56,755 nt of DNA from Butyrivibrio sp. NC3005 (lineage in GTDB: Bacteria > Bacillota > Clostridia > Lachnospirales > Lachnospiraceae). Of the stretch, positions 26,004 through 35,428 are shown piece after piece. Location: contig NZ_AUKC01000026.1 in assembly GCF_000424545.1 (NCBI RefSeq), positions 1-56,755 on the forward strand, written 5' to 3'. Position numbers and translations under genes: made by a program. Position 1 is the stretch's first letter, and each line of letters begins with the position of its first letter. The notes beneath the pieces are model-generated. The model ran no database searches. It had not been told where the DNA came from and saw only the letters and a list, made by a program, of their open reading frames with translations.

Positions 26004-26777
26004 TTAATTGGATGAAGCATATTTTTGGAGACCTTTATTCCAAATGTTATAAGTAATAAACGTCAAAACAAGCAAATACAGTATATACATGACAGTACCG
26101 CTTAGGCTAAATTTTCCATGCAGCGCATCAATTGGATAATTAACTGAAACAAAAAATGGAAGAATATATGTTAGTATAAGCACCATTTTATTAGGATATA
26201 TACTTTGTGGTCTGGACACCATTTCAAATATGTACTCCGGTATTCCGATTAGTTTACCGGATTTTTCTAACCAGAACGAAAGCATAACAATATTTTGATT
26301 CACTAAAAACAAAAACCAGATTCCCAAAATTATTCCAAATGAATACATCATGACGTTAAAAAAAGATAATTTCATTGAACTAAAAAAGTAGCACTGAAAA
26401 ATCACTGAAACAATAATTCCGATTACACTTGGAATATCCAGCCTGTTGAAAGCATAGAACCAAAACGAATTAACTGGTCTTATAAGTGAATAATCCAAAT
26501 CGCCTTCAATTACTGCCTCTTCTAATCCCTCGTGTGATGCCACAAAGAAAAACTGATATCCCATCTGAATAATATTCGCTGTAGTAATAAGTATCATGTA
26601 GTCTCTTCTAGTCCAATCGAAAATTCTGTCAGTAAAACTGAAGTAAACAATACCTGTTATCACTTCTATCAGATAGAACATTATAGAAAAAACTACGGTA
26701 AGTATAGCCGTGGTGCGATATATTAAGAACTCTCTAAAAGACTGTTTTACAAGTTCTTTGAAAACTGAAAATCTCAT
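26004..26777 (-). CDS. ABC-2-type transporter permease
   Basis: 257 residues with about six transmembrane helices. It starts MRFSVFKELVKQSFREFL, the amphipathic entry of ABC-2 permeases. It contains a GLEEAVIEGDLDYSLIRPVN segment typical of the DUF990-like subgroup, whose ATPase partner has the YxlF-like layout. It follows the upstream permease with a 1-bp overlap, so the two are likely a heterodimer exported with the ATPase at 27562. The substrate is unknown. Confidence 0.85.
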   Translation of the reverse strand: MRFSVFKELVKQSFREFLIYRTTAILTVVFSIMFYLIEVITGIVYFSFTDRIFDWTRRDYMILITTANIIQMGYQFFFVASHEGLEEAVIEGDLDYSLIRPVNSFWFYAFNRLDIPSVIGIIVSVIFQCYFFSSMKLSFFNVMMYSFGIILGIWFLFLVNQNIVMLSFWLEKSGKLIGIPEYIFEMVSRPQSIYPNKMVLILTYILPFFVSVNYPIDALHGKFSLSGTVMYILYLLVLTFITYNIWNKGLQKYASSN

Positions 26778-27565
26778 TACGCCCCCATCCCTTCATATAG
26801 CTTTAGAGCCTTTTTATATAATACTCTATAAATAAGATTTAATACAATAATGCAAAGCACTAAGTAAATATTTAATGTAAGCACTTTAGATTGAATATAT
26901 TTTCCCATTACCACTTCAGACAGATTACAACCAATCATACCAAATGGATTATAAGCAATTATTCTACTGAATCCAGAAGGTAAAAAACTTATCGGAAAAT
27001 ACATTCCCGCAAAGAGCATATATACTCCTCTAAGTATCGGTTTTAACGGCCACATCTGTATCACTCTGAAACCCAAAAGCGATATAATGGAAGCAATTTG
27101 AAACCACAAAAAAATGCACAAGAAAAAATATGATAGTGTCAGTAAAAAATCAAATATTCCAATTCCACTATACAAATCATAAATAAAAACCGTACCGATA
27201 AATATCAAAATACTGATAAAGCACCTTCCCAAATAGTCAAAAAAGCTATCATACAAAACATTAATAGGTCTAAACAAGTAAGTTGAAAACTGCCCGGTTC
27301 TAATCATATTACCTATTCTAAAACAGATATCAAAAGAAAAAACCATACTTGAAATATTGGTTAAAACAAGATAAACTACCATATCCTTAAAAGAATAACC
27401 TCTAAATGAGTCAATAGTAGATGTTTTATATATTGCATTCCATACAAACACAGAAATCATTACATTAAATGCAGTCAGTGCTAATCCACAAACAAAATCA
27501 AATCGATATACAATAGTTGTCATTAATCGATTCATAAATGTTAAAAAATATTTTTTCATTTTCAT
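26777..27565 (-). CDS. ABC-2-type transporter permease
   Basis: 262 residues with six transmembrane helices. Its TGQFSTYLFRPINVLYDSFF segment corresponds to the DUF990-like signature of its neighbour, which indicates paired paralogous subunits. It overlaps the ATPase gene by 4 bp and the second permease gene by 1 bp. Confidence 0.85.
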   Translation of the reverse strand: MKMKKYFLTFMNRLMTTIVYRFDFVCGLALTAFNVMISVFVWNAIYKTSTIDSFRGYSFKDMVVYLVLTNISSMVFSFDICFRIGNMIRTGQFSTYLFRPINVLYDSFFDYLGRCFISILIFIGTVFIYDLYSGIGIFDFLLTLSYFFLCIFLWFQIASIISLLGFRVIQMWPLKPILRGVYMLFAGMYFPISFLPSGFSRIIAYNPFGMIGCNLSEVVMGKYIQSKVLTLNIYLVLCIIVLNLIYRVLYKKALKLYEGMGA

Positions 27566-28530
27566 TCCTTACAAAAAATACTCACTAGAATATCTTCCAA
27601 TTCCATTTCTTCTTTATGAATACTGATAACATTTTTCAAATTCATAAAATTAACGATTGGTTCTTTATCTGTTACAAATATCCTATATTTGTTAGTCTCA
27701 TCTTTTATAAGTGATGCACCATCCATACTCATAGACAATTCAGTACCATCTGTTTCCACTATATAAGACGTTTTGTCTGTATACTGTGATTTTAATTCAG
27801 ATAATGATGTATCCGAGATAATACTTCCCTTTTTAATAACAATTACACGTTTTGCAAGGTTCTCTATATCTTGTATATAATGACTACTAAATAGAATTGT
27901 TGTTTTCTCCACCCTGTTTATTTTTTGTAAAAATTCATACATAAATTTTTGACTGACAATATCCAAGCCTAACGTTGGTTCATCCAAAAAAAGGATTTCC
28001 GGTTTGTGGATTAATGCACAAATCAGTTCAAATTTCACACGTTCACCAAGCGATAGTTTACGAACCGGCACGCAAAGTTTTTCAGAAACTTTTAAACTAT
28101 TCACTAATTCATTTAATCTTTTCTCAAAATCTTCCTTTGGGATTTCATAGATTTCCTTTAACATTTTTAACGTATCTATAGGAGGAAGATCCCATATCAA
28201 CTGGCTCTTTTGTCCTAAAACAACTCCTATGCTCTTCAAGTATTCCTTATCTTTTGAATAAGGTTTGTACCCATTACAATGAATATCACCTTTTTCATTG
28301 GAAAGAATACCTATAAGCAGTTTCATAAGCGTTGTTTTTCCAGCTCCATTTGCTCCAAGAATGCAAACAATTTCTCCCCTATCAACCATAAAATCAACAT
28401 TATTTATAGCTGTAATCTTTTTCTTCTGTCTTCCAAAAAAGTCTTTGATTGTTCCGCACATTCCGCCTTGTTTTTCGAAATATGTATAAGAAAAACAGAC
28501 ATTTTTGCACTCAATTATACATTTACTCAT
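27562..28530 (-). CDS. ABC transporter ATP-binding protein
   Basis: 322 residues. Walker A is GANGAGKTT, the signature is LSLGERVKFELICALI, Walker B is ILFLDEPTLGLD, and the switch His is in FSSHYIQDI. A C-terminal extension of about 80 residues follows, as in ATPases that energise DUF990-like ABC-2 permeases. First gene of the leftward operon, with a strong promoter at 28589-28618. Confidence 0.92.
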   Translation of the reverse strand: MSKCIIECKNVCFSYTYFEKQGGMCGTIKDFFGRQKKKITAINNVDFMVDRGEIVCILGANGAGKTTLMKLLIGILSNEKGDIHCNGYKPYSKDKEYLKSIGVVLGQKSQLIWDLPPIDTLKMLKEIYEIPKEDFEKRLNELVNSLKVSEKLCVPVRKLSLGERVKFELICALIHKPEILFLDEPTLGLDIVSQKFMYEFLQKINRVEKTTILFSSHYIQDIENLAKRVIVIKKGSIISDTSLSELKSQYTDKTSYIVETDGTELSMSMDGASLIKDETNKYRIFVTDKEPIVNFMNLKNVISIHKEEMELEDILVSIFCKE

Positions 28531-28573
28531 TTATTACGTCCTTAGTCCATTCCTTTCCCAAAGGCCCTTTGAT

Positions 28574-28618
28574 TGAATATTCGTTCAAATTATATTTATA
28601 TATATATATGTGTGTCAA
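28574..28618 (-). promoter_or_regulatory. Strong promoter with overlapping inverted repeat
   Basis: On the minus strand TTGACA (28613-28618), an 18-base spacer and a perfect TATAAT (28589-28594) are followed at once by the inverted repeat TTTGA-12 bases-TCAAA with GAATATTC at its centre. This could be a repressor operator; no regulator gene is adjacent. Confidence 0.6.
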
Positions 28619-28718
28619 GTATTTTTTGAAAATTTTTTTAACTTTTCCACCAAAAGGACAAATAATTGCCGTTTAAAATCACAATTGTACGCTTTTTGAT
28701 AGTTTTTCTATAATGATA

Positions 28719-29186
28719 CTATTTATCTAACAATTCCATATTTATTGATTTCTGTGTAAATCCCGACTTTTTATACATATTCAATGCATTGACATTTCGA
28801 GCATTTACCTGTAACTCTAGGCTATCTAATCCAAGTTTTGATTTTCTTTCTTTTGCAAAATCAAGAAGCTGCGTTCCAATTCCCTGTCTTTGATATTTCT
28901 TTCCAACCACAAGTGTATCTATAAATAACACTTTCTTATTTATCTGATGAGGACTAGCAACACTACGAATCATGAAAATCAAAGCACCAACAACTTCATA
29001 ATCTTTTTCCGCAACGAAAATCATTTCATCTTCGATATTTTTAACAAACTCTTCTTTTGGAAGAACTACATCTGTCTTTCTGAATACATCAGGTCGTAAT
29101 TCAATATGAAGGTTCTGAACTTCTTCCATCAAAACTTCTACTTCTTCATAGTCTTTTAAAACTGCTTTTCTAATTATCACATTCAT
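28719..29186 (-). CDS. GNAT-family N-acetyltransferase
   Basis: 155 residues. The acetyl-CoA-binding strand-loop reads FIDTLVVGKKYQRQGIGTQL, matching the GNAT motif (R/Q-x-x-G-x-G/A), followed by LELQVNARNVNALNMYKKSG. The acceptor is unknown. It is separated from pheT by a perfect terminator hairpin, so it is probably its own unit. Confidence 0.9.
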   Translation of the reverse strand: MNVIIRKAVLKDYEEVEVLMEEVQNLHIELRPDVFRKTDVVLPKEEFVKNIEDEMIFVAEKDYEVVGALIFMIRSVASPHQINKKVLFIDTLVVGKKYQRQGIGTQLLDFAKERKSKLGLDSLELQVNARNVNALNMYKKSGFTQKSINMELLDK

Positions 29187-29216
29187 CTGTAGTCTCCAAT
29201 CTATGTTTTTTTTATA

Positions 29217-29260
29217 AAAAAGCTTTTTGCTTTTAAAAAATTAAAAACAAAAAGCTTTTT
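29217..29260. terminator. Bidirectional terminator of pheST
   Basis: AAAAAGCTTTTTG and CAAAAAGCTTTTT form a perfect 13-bp stem. The ends are A-rich and T-rich, so it can act on both strands. It lies 17 bp after the pheT stop. Confidence 0.75.
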
Positions 29261-29276
29261 AATAATCATATAATTC

Positions 29277-31697
29277 TTATGCTCTTAACTCAATTCCCAT
29301 TGTAAAGCTAAGCTTTCTAAGAATCTTATCTACAAACTTATCTACTGCCTCAGTTGTAAGCTCTTCATCCTTTGGTGTGAATGTCAACGTAAATGCCATT
29401 GAACGATGTGTTGAAGGAATCGGAAGTCCCTCATAAATATCGAACAATTCAACATTTGTCACATACTTACAGCTGCTGTAAATAGCCTTCTCGACATCTG
29501 CACACTTAACGCTTCTATCCATAACAAGAGCAAGATCTCTCTTCTCAACAGCAAACTTTGGAAGTGGTGTAAACTTGGCAACATTTCCATAGTATTTCTC
29601 GAGCTTATCAAGCTTGATTTCTGCAAGATATGCAGGTACACGCATAGATGTTTCATCCTGAATATCATATCCAAGCTGTCCGATATAACCTACTTCTTCG
29701 CCATCACACATAACCTTGGCACATCTATATGGATGAAGGAAGCTTGTTTCCATTTCTTCATACTCAAACTTTACAAGCAGTGTATCAGCAAGTGTTTCCA
29801 GAATTCCCTTAACTGTAAAGAAGTCTTCTTTTGCTCCCCATGCACCTACCATAATAGTAGCAAGTTCTTCAGGGTACTCGCTAAGTGGAAGACTCTTTGG
29901 AATGAAACGGCTTGCCATTTCAAACAAACGTCCTTCGAGGTTTCCTTTCTTCTGGTTACGTGAAATAGCACGTACCATCTGAGGTGCAAGTGTTGTACGC
30001 ATAAGTGAAAGATCTTCATTAATAGGATTGATGAGTTTAATAGCCTTTCTTTCATCAGCATCTTCTGGAATTCTTAATAAATCAAGATCTGATGGTGAGA
30101 AGAAGGAATAATGCATACATTCATATGCACCTACAGAGCAAAGTGCTCTCTTTATCTTAAGTTCCATCTTCTGCTTAAGGCTTCTTCCACCTGCTGTTAC
30201 CTGAGCTTTCTTGAGGAATGTACTCTTAACGTGGTCATATCCATACATACGGATTACTTCTTCTGCAATGTCTGGATATGATTCCATATCTTCACGATAT
30301 GCAGGAATCTGAAGTGTAAGCTCATCGCCATTTATTTCCGGCTGCATGTTGAGATTTGTAAGGATTCTCTTGATATCCTCTGTAGGAACTTCTATTCCGA
30401 GTACTCCATTGATTCTTTCAATGCTAGCCTTCATAGTTCTTGGAAGAATTGAATTTCCTGTATTCTTATCCACATGAGTTGAAGAAACTTTTCCTGCTCC
30501 AAGTTCTTCTACAAGATGAAGCGCTCTCTTCATTGCAAGTTCTGTATTGTATTCATATACACCCTTACTGAATGTTGAACTTGAGTCAGAAACCTGTCCA
30601 AGTTCGTGAGATGTATGACGAACGTTCTCTCTTGCAAACTTGGCAGCTTCGAAGATAACACTCTTTGTATCCTCGCGAATCTCTGAGTTAAGACCACCCA
30701 TTACACCAGCAAGTGCTACCGGTCCTTCTGCATCGCAGATTACAAGATTCTTAGGTGAAAGCGTGAATTCTTTCTCATCAAGTGTTGTAATCTTCTCTCC
30801 CTCAGACGCACGACGAACTATAATCTTACCACCTTTGATAAAGCTTTCGTCAAATGCATGCATTGGCTGTCCGATTTCCACCATTACATAATTAGTAATA
30901 TCAATCATGTTGGAACGTGAAGTATGACCTGTAAGTGCAAGTCTTCTCTTCATCCATGCAGGTGACTCTTTGATATTTACGTCATATACATAGTGACCAA
31001 CGTATCTAGGACAGATATCAGTTGCCTCTACTGTTACATCAAAGTCATCTTTCTTAACTTCAGTCTCATGATAATCAAGAGATGGCATCTTGAGTTCTTT
31101 TCCAAGAACAGCAGCAACTTCTCTTGCAATACCGAGCATGCTCTGACAGTCAGGACGATTAGCTGTAATAGCAATATCGAAAATCCAGTCGTCAAGACCA
31201 AGTATCGGCTTAACATCAGCTCCAACCTCTGCATCTTCAGGAAGAACAAGAAGTCCGTTGTAACCTGCTCCAGGATACATATCTTCATTTATTCCAAGCT
31301 CTGTACCAGAACAAAGCATTCCTTCAGATTCATATCCGCGAAGCTTTCCTTTGGAAATCTTCATTGTTCCAACTACAGTTACGTGGTCTTTAGCTGTCTC
31401 TATTACTTGTGCGCCTACAAGTGCTAATGGGAACTTCTTTCCAGCTTCAACATTGTCTGCTCCGCAGCAAACCTGGAATGTTCCATGCTCACCAGCATTT
31501 ACCTGACATACATGAAGGTGTGTATCTGGAATAGGATCACATTTTTCTACAAGACCTACTACTACCCCGCTTATATCTTTGCCCAATTCGGTAAGCTCTT
31601 CTACTTCAAAACCACATGAAAAGAGCTTTTCCTCTAATTCTTTTGGGGTAACATCTATATCAACATATTCTTTTAACCAGCTTAATGGTGCTAACAT
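29277..31697 (-). CDS. pheT: Phenylalanine-tRNA ligase beta subunit
   Basis: 806 residues, the full length of bacterial PheT. An EMAP-II-like tRNA-binding domain lies near the N-terminus (GVVVGLVEKCDPIPDTHLHVC, about 40-150). The B3/B4 editing region, B5 and the catalytic-like core follow, and the C-terminal FDX-ACB domain spans roughly 715-806 (KFAVEKRDLALVMDRSVK). It pairs with PheS to attach phenylalanine to tRNA-Phe. AAGGAAAAG precedes the ATG, 28 bp after pheS. Confidence 0.98.
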   Translation of the reverse strand: MLAPLSWLKEYVDIDVTPKELEEKLFSCGFEVEELTELGKDISGVVVGLVEKCDPIPDTHLHVCQVNAGEHGTFQVCCGADNVEAGKKFPLALVGAQVIETAKDHVTVVGTMKISKGKLRGYESEGMLCSGTELGINEDMYPGAGYNGLLVLPEDAEVGADVKPILGLDDWIFDIAITANRPDCQSMLGIAREVAAVLGKELKMPSLDYHETEVKKDDFDVTVEATDICPRYVGHYVYDVNIKESPAWMKRRLALTGHTSRSNMIDITNYVMVEIGQPMHAFDESFIKGGKIIVRRASEGEKITTLDEKEFTLSPKNLVICDAEGPVALAGVMGGLNSEIREDTKSVIFEAAKFARENVRHTSHELGQVSDSSSTFSKGVYEYNTELAMKRALHLVEELGAGKVSSTHVDKNTGNSILPRTMKASIERINGVLGIEVPTEDIKRILTNLNMQPEINGDELTLQIPAYREDMESYPDIAEEVIRMYGYDHVKSTFLKKAQVTAGGRSLKQKMELKIKRALCSVGAYECMHYSFFSPSDLDLLRIPEDADERKAIKLINPINEDLSLMRTTLAPQMVRAISRNQKKGNLEGRLFEMASRFIPKSLPLSEYPEELATIMVGAWGAKEDFFTVKGILETLADTLLVKFEYEEMETSFLHPYRCAKVMCDGEEVGYIGQLGYDIQDETSMRVPAYLAEIKLDKLEKYYGNVAKFTPLPKFAVEKRDLALVMDRSVKCADVEKAIYSSCKYVTNVELFDIYEGLPIPSTHRSMAFTLTFTPKDEELTTEAVDKFVDKILRKLSFTMGIELRA

Positions 31698-31725
31698 ATT
31701 CTTTTCCTTTCGCTTTATATGATGA

Positions 31726-32775
31726 TTACTCTTGATCGCCTATCTGATTAAGAACATCCAGGTCAGATTCGAACAAAAGCTTAATATTATTGATACCATA
31801 TTTAAGCATTGCAATTCTCTCAAGACCGATACCAAATGCAAGTCCGCTGTACTTATCCGGATCTATTCCGCAATTCTCCAATACTTTGCGGTTTACGATA
31901 CCTGCACCAAGTACTTCAATCCAGCCAGTTCCCTTGCAAAGGCTGCATCCCTTTCCGCCACAGGAAAAGCAACTGATATCAACTTCTACAGATGGCTCTG
32001 TAAATGGGAAATATGAAGGACGAAGTCTTGTTACAGTACTGTCTCCATAAATCTTCTTTACGAACATGTCAAGCATTCCCTTGAGATCGCTAAGTGTAAT
32101 CTTCTCATCTACTACAAGACCTTCCATCTGATGGAACATAGGTGAGTGTGTTGCATCATCATCTGAACGGAATACTCTTCCAGGGGAAAGAATCTTAATA
32201 GGTGGCTTCTCAGCTTCCATTACGTGTATCTGTCCTGATGAAGTCTGTGTTCTAAGAAGAAACTCTGGTGTAAGGTAGAAGGTATCCTGCATATCTCTTG
32301 CCGGATGGTCTGCAGGTGTGTTAAGTGCTGTGAAGTTGTAATAATCTGTTTCGATTTCTTTTCCTTCATACACTTTGAACCCCATTGATGCGAATACATC
32401 TATAAGTTCTTCTCTTACCTGAGTTACAGGATGAAGGTGTGCAGGTTTCATCTTGACTGCAGGACGTGTTACATCTATCTTCTCTGACTCGTATCTAAGC
32501 TGAAGCTCTTTTGCCTTTATGTGTTTATCAATTTCTTCAAATTTGGAAAGAGCCCACTGCTTTAATTCATTTACTGTCTGTCCATACTCTGCTTTCTGCT
32601 CTTTCGGAACATCTCTCATTTCCTTCATGAGAGCTCCAATTTTTCCCTTTTTGGAATCAAGGAAATCTTTACGCACTTCATATGCAGCTTTGGAATCAAC
32701 CAATTGCTCTGCATTTTTGAGTATCTCTTCACGAATTTCCTTGGCACGTTCTCTTAATCCATTTAAATCTGCCAT
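31726..32775 (-). CDS. pheS: Phenylalanine-tRNA ligase alpha subunit
   Basis: 349 residues. An N-terminal coiled coil is followed by the class II catalytic core with motif 2 ([20 protein letters not shown]) and motif 3 ([18 protein letters not shown]). A four-cysteine insert reading [17 protein letters not shown] resembles a zinc-binding loop, common in clostridial PheS. GGAAAGGA precedes the ATG. It is preceded by a T-box leader, so expression should respond to uncharged tRNA-Phe. Confidence 0.98.
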   Translation of the reverse strand: MADLNGLRERAKEIREEILKNAEQLVDSKAAYEVRKDFLDSKKGKIGALMKEMRDVPKEQKAEYGQTVNELKQWALSKFEEIDKHIKAKELQLRYESEKIDVTRPAVKMKPAHLHPVTQVREELIDVFASMGFKVYEGKEIETDYYNFTALNTPADHPARDMQDTFYLTPEFLLRTQTSSGQIHVMEAEKPPIKILSPGRVFRSDDDATHSPMFHQMEGLVVDEKITLSDLKGMLDMFVKKIYGDSTVTRLRPSYFPFTEPSVEVDISCFSCGGKGCSLCKGTGWIEVLGAGIVNRKVLENCGIDPDKYSGLAFGIGLERIAMLKYGINNIKLLFESDLDVLNQIGDQE

Positions 32776-32795
32776 TTCTTTTTTCCTTTCCTCAA

Positions 32796-33050
32796 AATAA
32801 AAAACGCCTCTAAGATTGAATAAACAATCTCAGAGGCGAATAATCGCGGTACCACTCTGTGTTTATGTTTTCTATATACTATCAGAAAAACATCTCTATG
32901 CATTTAACGCATGCCAACGTTATAAGCTACTACAATTCACTTATACAGCTCCAGTGTGAAGGTGAGAAATGCCTGAACCTTAGGACTCTTCCAGCTAGTA
33001 AAGTCCACTCTCTTGAAGGGATGACAATTCCTAATGCACTATCATAGCTT
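32796..33050 (-). ncRNA. T-box leader of pheST
   Basis: On the minus strand the T-box sequence AGAGTGGTACCGCG (32845-32858) is followed by a strong terminator hairpin (CGCCTCT with AGAGGCG, 32805-32838) and a T-tract. Upstream lies stem I with AAGAGAGTG and a GGACT/AGTCC distal stem. A UUC in GGCATTTCTCACC on the 3' side of stem I is a candidate phenylalanine specifier. Binding of uncharged tRNA-Phe should stabilise the antiterminator. Confidence 0.92.
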
Positions 33051-33073
33051 TTAAAATATATAATATCCATTTA

Positions 33074-33101
33074 ATAATACTCTTTTTTACCAAAAAGTCA
33101 A
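33074..33101 (-). promoter_or_regulatory. Promoter of the T-box/pheST transcript
   Basis: TTGACT (33096-33101), a 16-base spacer and TATTAT (33074-33079) lie just upstream of the T-box stem I on the minus strand. Confidence 0.55.
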
Positions 33102-33107
33102 ATTTGA

Positions 33108-33629
33108 TTATCGATTACTATTGACAGCATCCATCCACTTTTCTATATCCTCATCTTCTGCTTCATATGAGCCTGCGAATATGCGGAACTTTTCGTTTTC
33201 TTTTGATGATATTCCGGGGATTTCTATAGCTTCAATGATTCCCTTTGTATAAACCTGGGCTATATGATTCATGCATACTCTGCAATCATAAATATCTCTA
33301 AGGTTTAGTGCCTTAGAGATATCTCTTTCATCTTTTTGATGCATTTTATCGCGCATATATATGTGAATTAGTCTTGCTGCATTTTTTCTAAGAAGATTTT
33401 CTTCTGGATGAGAAAAGTCATATTCATCTATAAGACTTTGATGCCACAGATAATTCAAGAACTCATATTCATTAAGTTCACATTCATCATCTACTGTATC
33501 TAAATTAATATATTCACATTTTTTATCGATAGTCTCATTTTCTTTACTGATGCTATCTTTTTCTTTTTTCTCTTTCCACAATGAAAAGTCTTCCTGATAA
33601 AGTCTGCAAATAAAATCCTTAACTTTCAT
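33108..33629 (-). CDS. Unknown acidic protein, 173 residues
   Basis: I do not recognise the family. It is hydrophilic and rich in Glu, Asp and Lys, with no signal peptide or membrane segment. A predicted helical C-terminal half contains CRVCMNH, which could be half a metal site. It starts 11 bp after the GH27 gene on the same strand and is therefore the last gene of the GH43-CobW-GH27 unit. Its stop lies only about 7 bp from the -35 of the pheST promoter. Confidence 0.7.
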   Translation of the reverse strand: MKVKDFICRLYQEDFSLWKEKKEKDSISKENETIDKKCEYINLDTVDDECELNEYEFLNYLWHQSLIDEYDFSHPEENLLRKNAARLIHIYMRDKMHQKDERDISKALNLRDIYDCRVCMNHIAQVYTKGIIEAIEIPGISSKENEKFRIFAGSYEAEDEDIEKWMDAVNSNR

Positions 33630-33640
33630 AGTCTTATCTA

Positions 33641-35428
33641 TTAGATTCCAACTGGTGTAATCTTAAGAGTAACGTTGTCACAGGCTTCAAGAGATGACAC
33701 TTCAAAACTCTTTCCGTTCTCGATTGTCTCTTCTCCTGTCCAGAGATTCTTTACAGTATATCTTTTAGCATTTTCAAATGCCTGCTTATTGCAAATCTTA
33801 TCTCCGATCTTCTCTACTATAAGTTCAGGATCTATAACAACACTTTCCTTTTGCTTTGACTTGCTGCAGTTAACAAAGGTTACTGCTACGCTTCCATCTG
33901 CAAGCGGCTTTGCCAGTACATCGATTCTATTATTGTCACGAATATAATTCGTATCAGAATGTTCCTTATCAAGAGTTGAATATATTCTCTTTGCCTGAAC
34001 TCCGAGGGCATCCTGATTAAGTGCGATTAAATCTTCATTGCTGATAATCTGGTACCACTTATCGCCTTTCTCCATTCTTCTAAGGTCAAGTCCGAGCATA
34101 AGAGGTGAATTCATCATACACCACATAGCAAAGTGAGATTTGCACATGGTATCATCCATTCCATCCATTCCTATCATCAGCATATCAGGATCGTTCCATC
34201 CTTTGGAAAGACCTGCAAATTCATCCATTATGACAGCCTTATTGTACTGCGCCATTACGCTTGTTGTATAATCGCTTTCCCATGCTCCTTTTCCAGGATC
34301 TCCGTCTGCTCCTACCTGAAAAGTGATATCATTTAATATTCTCCAGGAATCACCTACTTTATATCCCCAGTTCTGTGGCTGAGTTTTGCCCCATTCACAG
34401 ATGGAAAGAATAACATCGTGGTCTTTATCTGCCTTATTAAAACCTTCAAGAAGCGCAGCATAGGAACAAAGTGTATTTTCCTGCCTTCTGTGATTCATAA
34501 GTCTTATGCTGTTTTCGCCTGCTTTAAGTTTAATTGTTATCTTATTAGACTCGATAAATGTTTCCGTATCTGGTGTTTCAGGAAGAAAATCGTCATAAAA
34601 TACTTCTGCATTCTCCTTTTTGCCAACTGCAACTTCGAGCCAGCTTCCTACTCCGACTTCTCTTCCAGTTGCATAGGTTACAACAAGATCGTATTCTCCG
34701 TCTTTATCTACCTTTATAGTGAATTCCAGCTCTCCGCTCATATCTCCAACAGGTGTATTATCAGGACCTGTGCCATCAAAAGTTCCGATTCCTGTTGCGT
34801 AATCGTCTTTTATAAAAGCACCTTTTCCTGTAATAACTCCGCTTCCTGCAACATCGTATTCACCTTTAAATCCATTTCCTGATACACTTATCTTCTTTAT
34901 GTTAGGAGCATATGTATATCTTGCATTCTCCGGATCTGAAAATGTTGCATTGTCCCAGGGATAATAACAGTTATCCACTTTAATAAAATCAACACCCCAC
35001 TCAATATATGCCTTAGCATCATCTATCTCGTGTCCACAGGTTCCAACTGCTGCCCCTGCGCAAAGGTTAGTTCCTACGTCATTGTACATACCAAACTTAA
35101 GTCCTTTAGCATGTATATAATCTGCAAGACTTTTAAATCCATCAGCAAACTTTACCTGTTCATTTGCAAGCTGACCGTTTACCCTCTCAGTTTTATAGCA
35201 ACCATCATCGAGTACGATATACTTGTATCCCAGTTTATCAAGCCCCAGCTCTACTATTTTGTCAGCCATTGCCTTGGTAAGTTCTTGAGTGTTCCCGCTT
35301 CCGAATGCATTCCAGCTATTCCATCCCATTGCAGGAAGATGATTTTTCTTCTTGTTATGCAATACCTTTCCATTTGTAAAATCATCAAAACGATATTTGT
35401 TTTCAGTAATAACTACAGGTCTTTCCAT
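33641..35428 (-). CDS. Family GH27 glycosidase (alpha-galactosidase or beta-L-arabinopyranosidase) with inserted carbohydrate-binding-like domain
   Basis: 595 residues from the ATG at 35428, which has GGGGAGGAA just upstream. GH27 marks are MGWNSWNAFG, YIVLDDGCY, the nucleophile Asp in VDFIKVDNCYYPW and the acid/base in WNDPDMLMIGMDGM. Between these, at about residues 180-330, lies an inserted beta-sandwich stretch (GKGAFIKDDYATGIGTFDGT and LKAGENSIRLMNHR) that resembles family 6/35 carbohydrate-binding modules. No signal peptide, so it acts in the cytoplasm on imported oligosaccharides. GH27 includes both alpha-galactosidases and beta-L-arabinopyranosidases; the substrate cannot be settled here. 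It overlaps the CobW gene by 16 bp. Confidence 0.85.
   Translation of the reverse strand: MERPVVITENKYRFDDFTNGKVLHNKKKNHLPAMGWNSWNAFGSGNTQELTKAMADKIVELGLDKLGYKYIVLDDGCYKTERVNGQLANEQVKFADGFKSLADYIHAKGLKFGMYNDVGTNLCAGAAVGTCGHEIDDAKAYIEWGVDFIKVDNCYYPWDNATFSDPENARYTYAPNIKKISVSGNGFKGEYDVAGSGVITGKGAFIKDDYATGIGTFDGTGPDNTPVGDMSGELEFTIKVDKDGEYDLVVTYATGREVGVGSWLEVAVGKKENAEVFYDDFLPETPDTETFIESNKITIKLKAGENSIRLMNHRRQENTLCSYAALLEGFNKADKDHDVILSICEWGKTQPQNWGYKVGDSWRILNDITFQVGADGDPGKGAWESDYTTSVMAQYNKAVIMDEFAGLSKGWNDPDMLMIGMDGMDDTMCKSHFAMWCMMNSPLMLGLDLRRMEKGDKWYQIISNEDLIALNQDALGVQAKRIYSTLDKEHSDTNYIRDNNRIDVLAKPLADGSVAVTFVNCSKSKQKESVVIDPELIVEKIGDKICNKQAFENAKRYTVKNLWTGEETIENGKSFEVSSLEACDNVTLKITPVGI

Noticed and set aside
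26004..28530. Bacteriocin immunity/export operon
   Set aside because: The ABC-2 permeases are of the DUF990-like type, whose substrates are unknown. No precursor or immunity gene supports this idea.
30993..31427. Plus-strand frames of 80-150 codons inside pheT, pheS, GH27 and the flavoprotein
   Set aside because: They are antisense shadows of strongly conserved genes, with no recognisable domain and no ribosome-binding sites.
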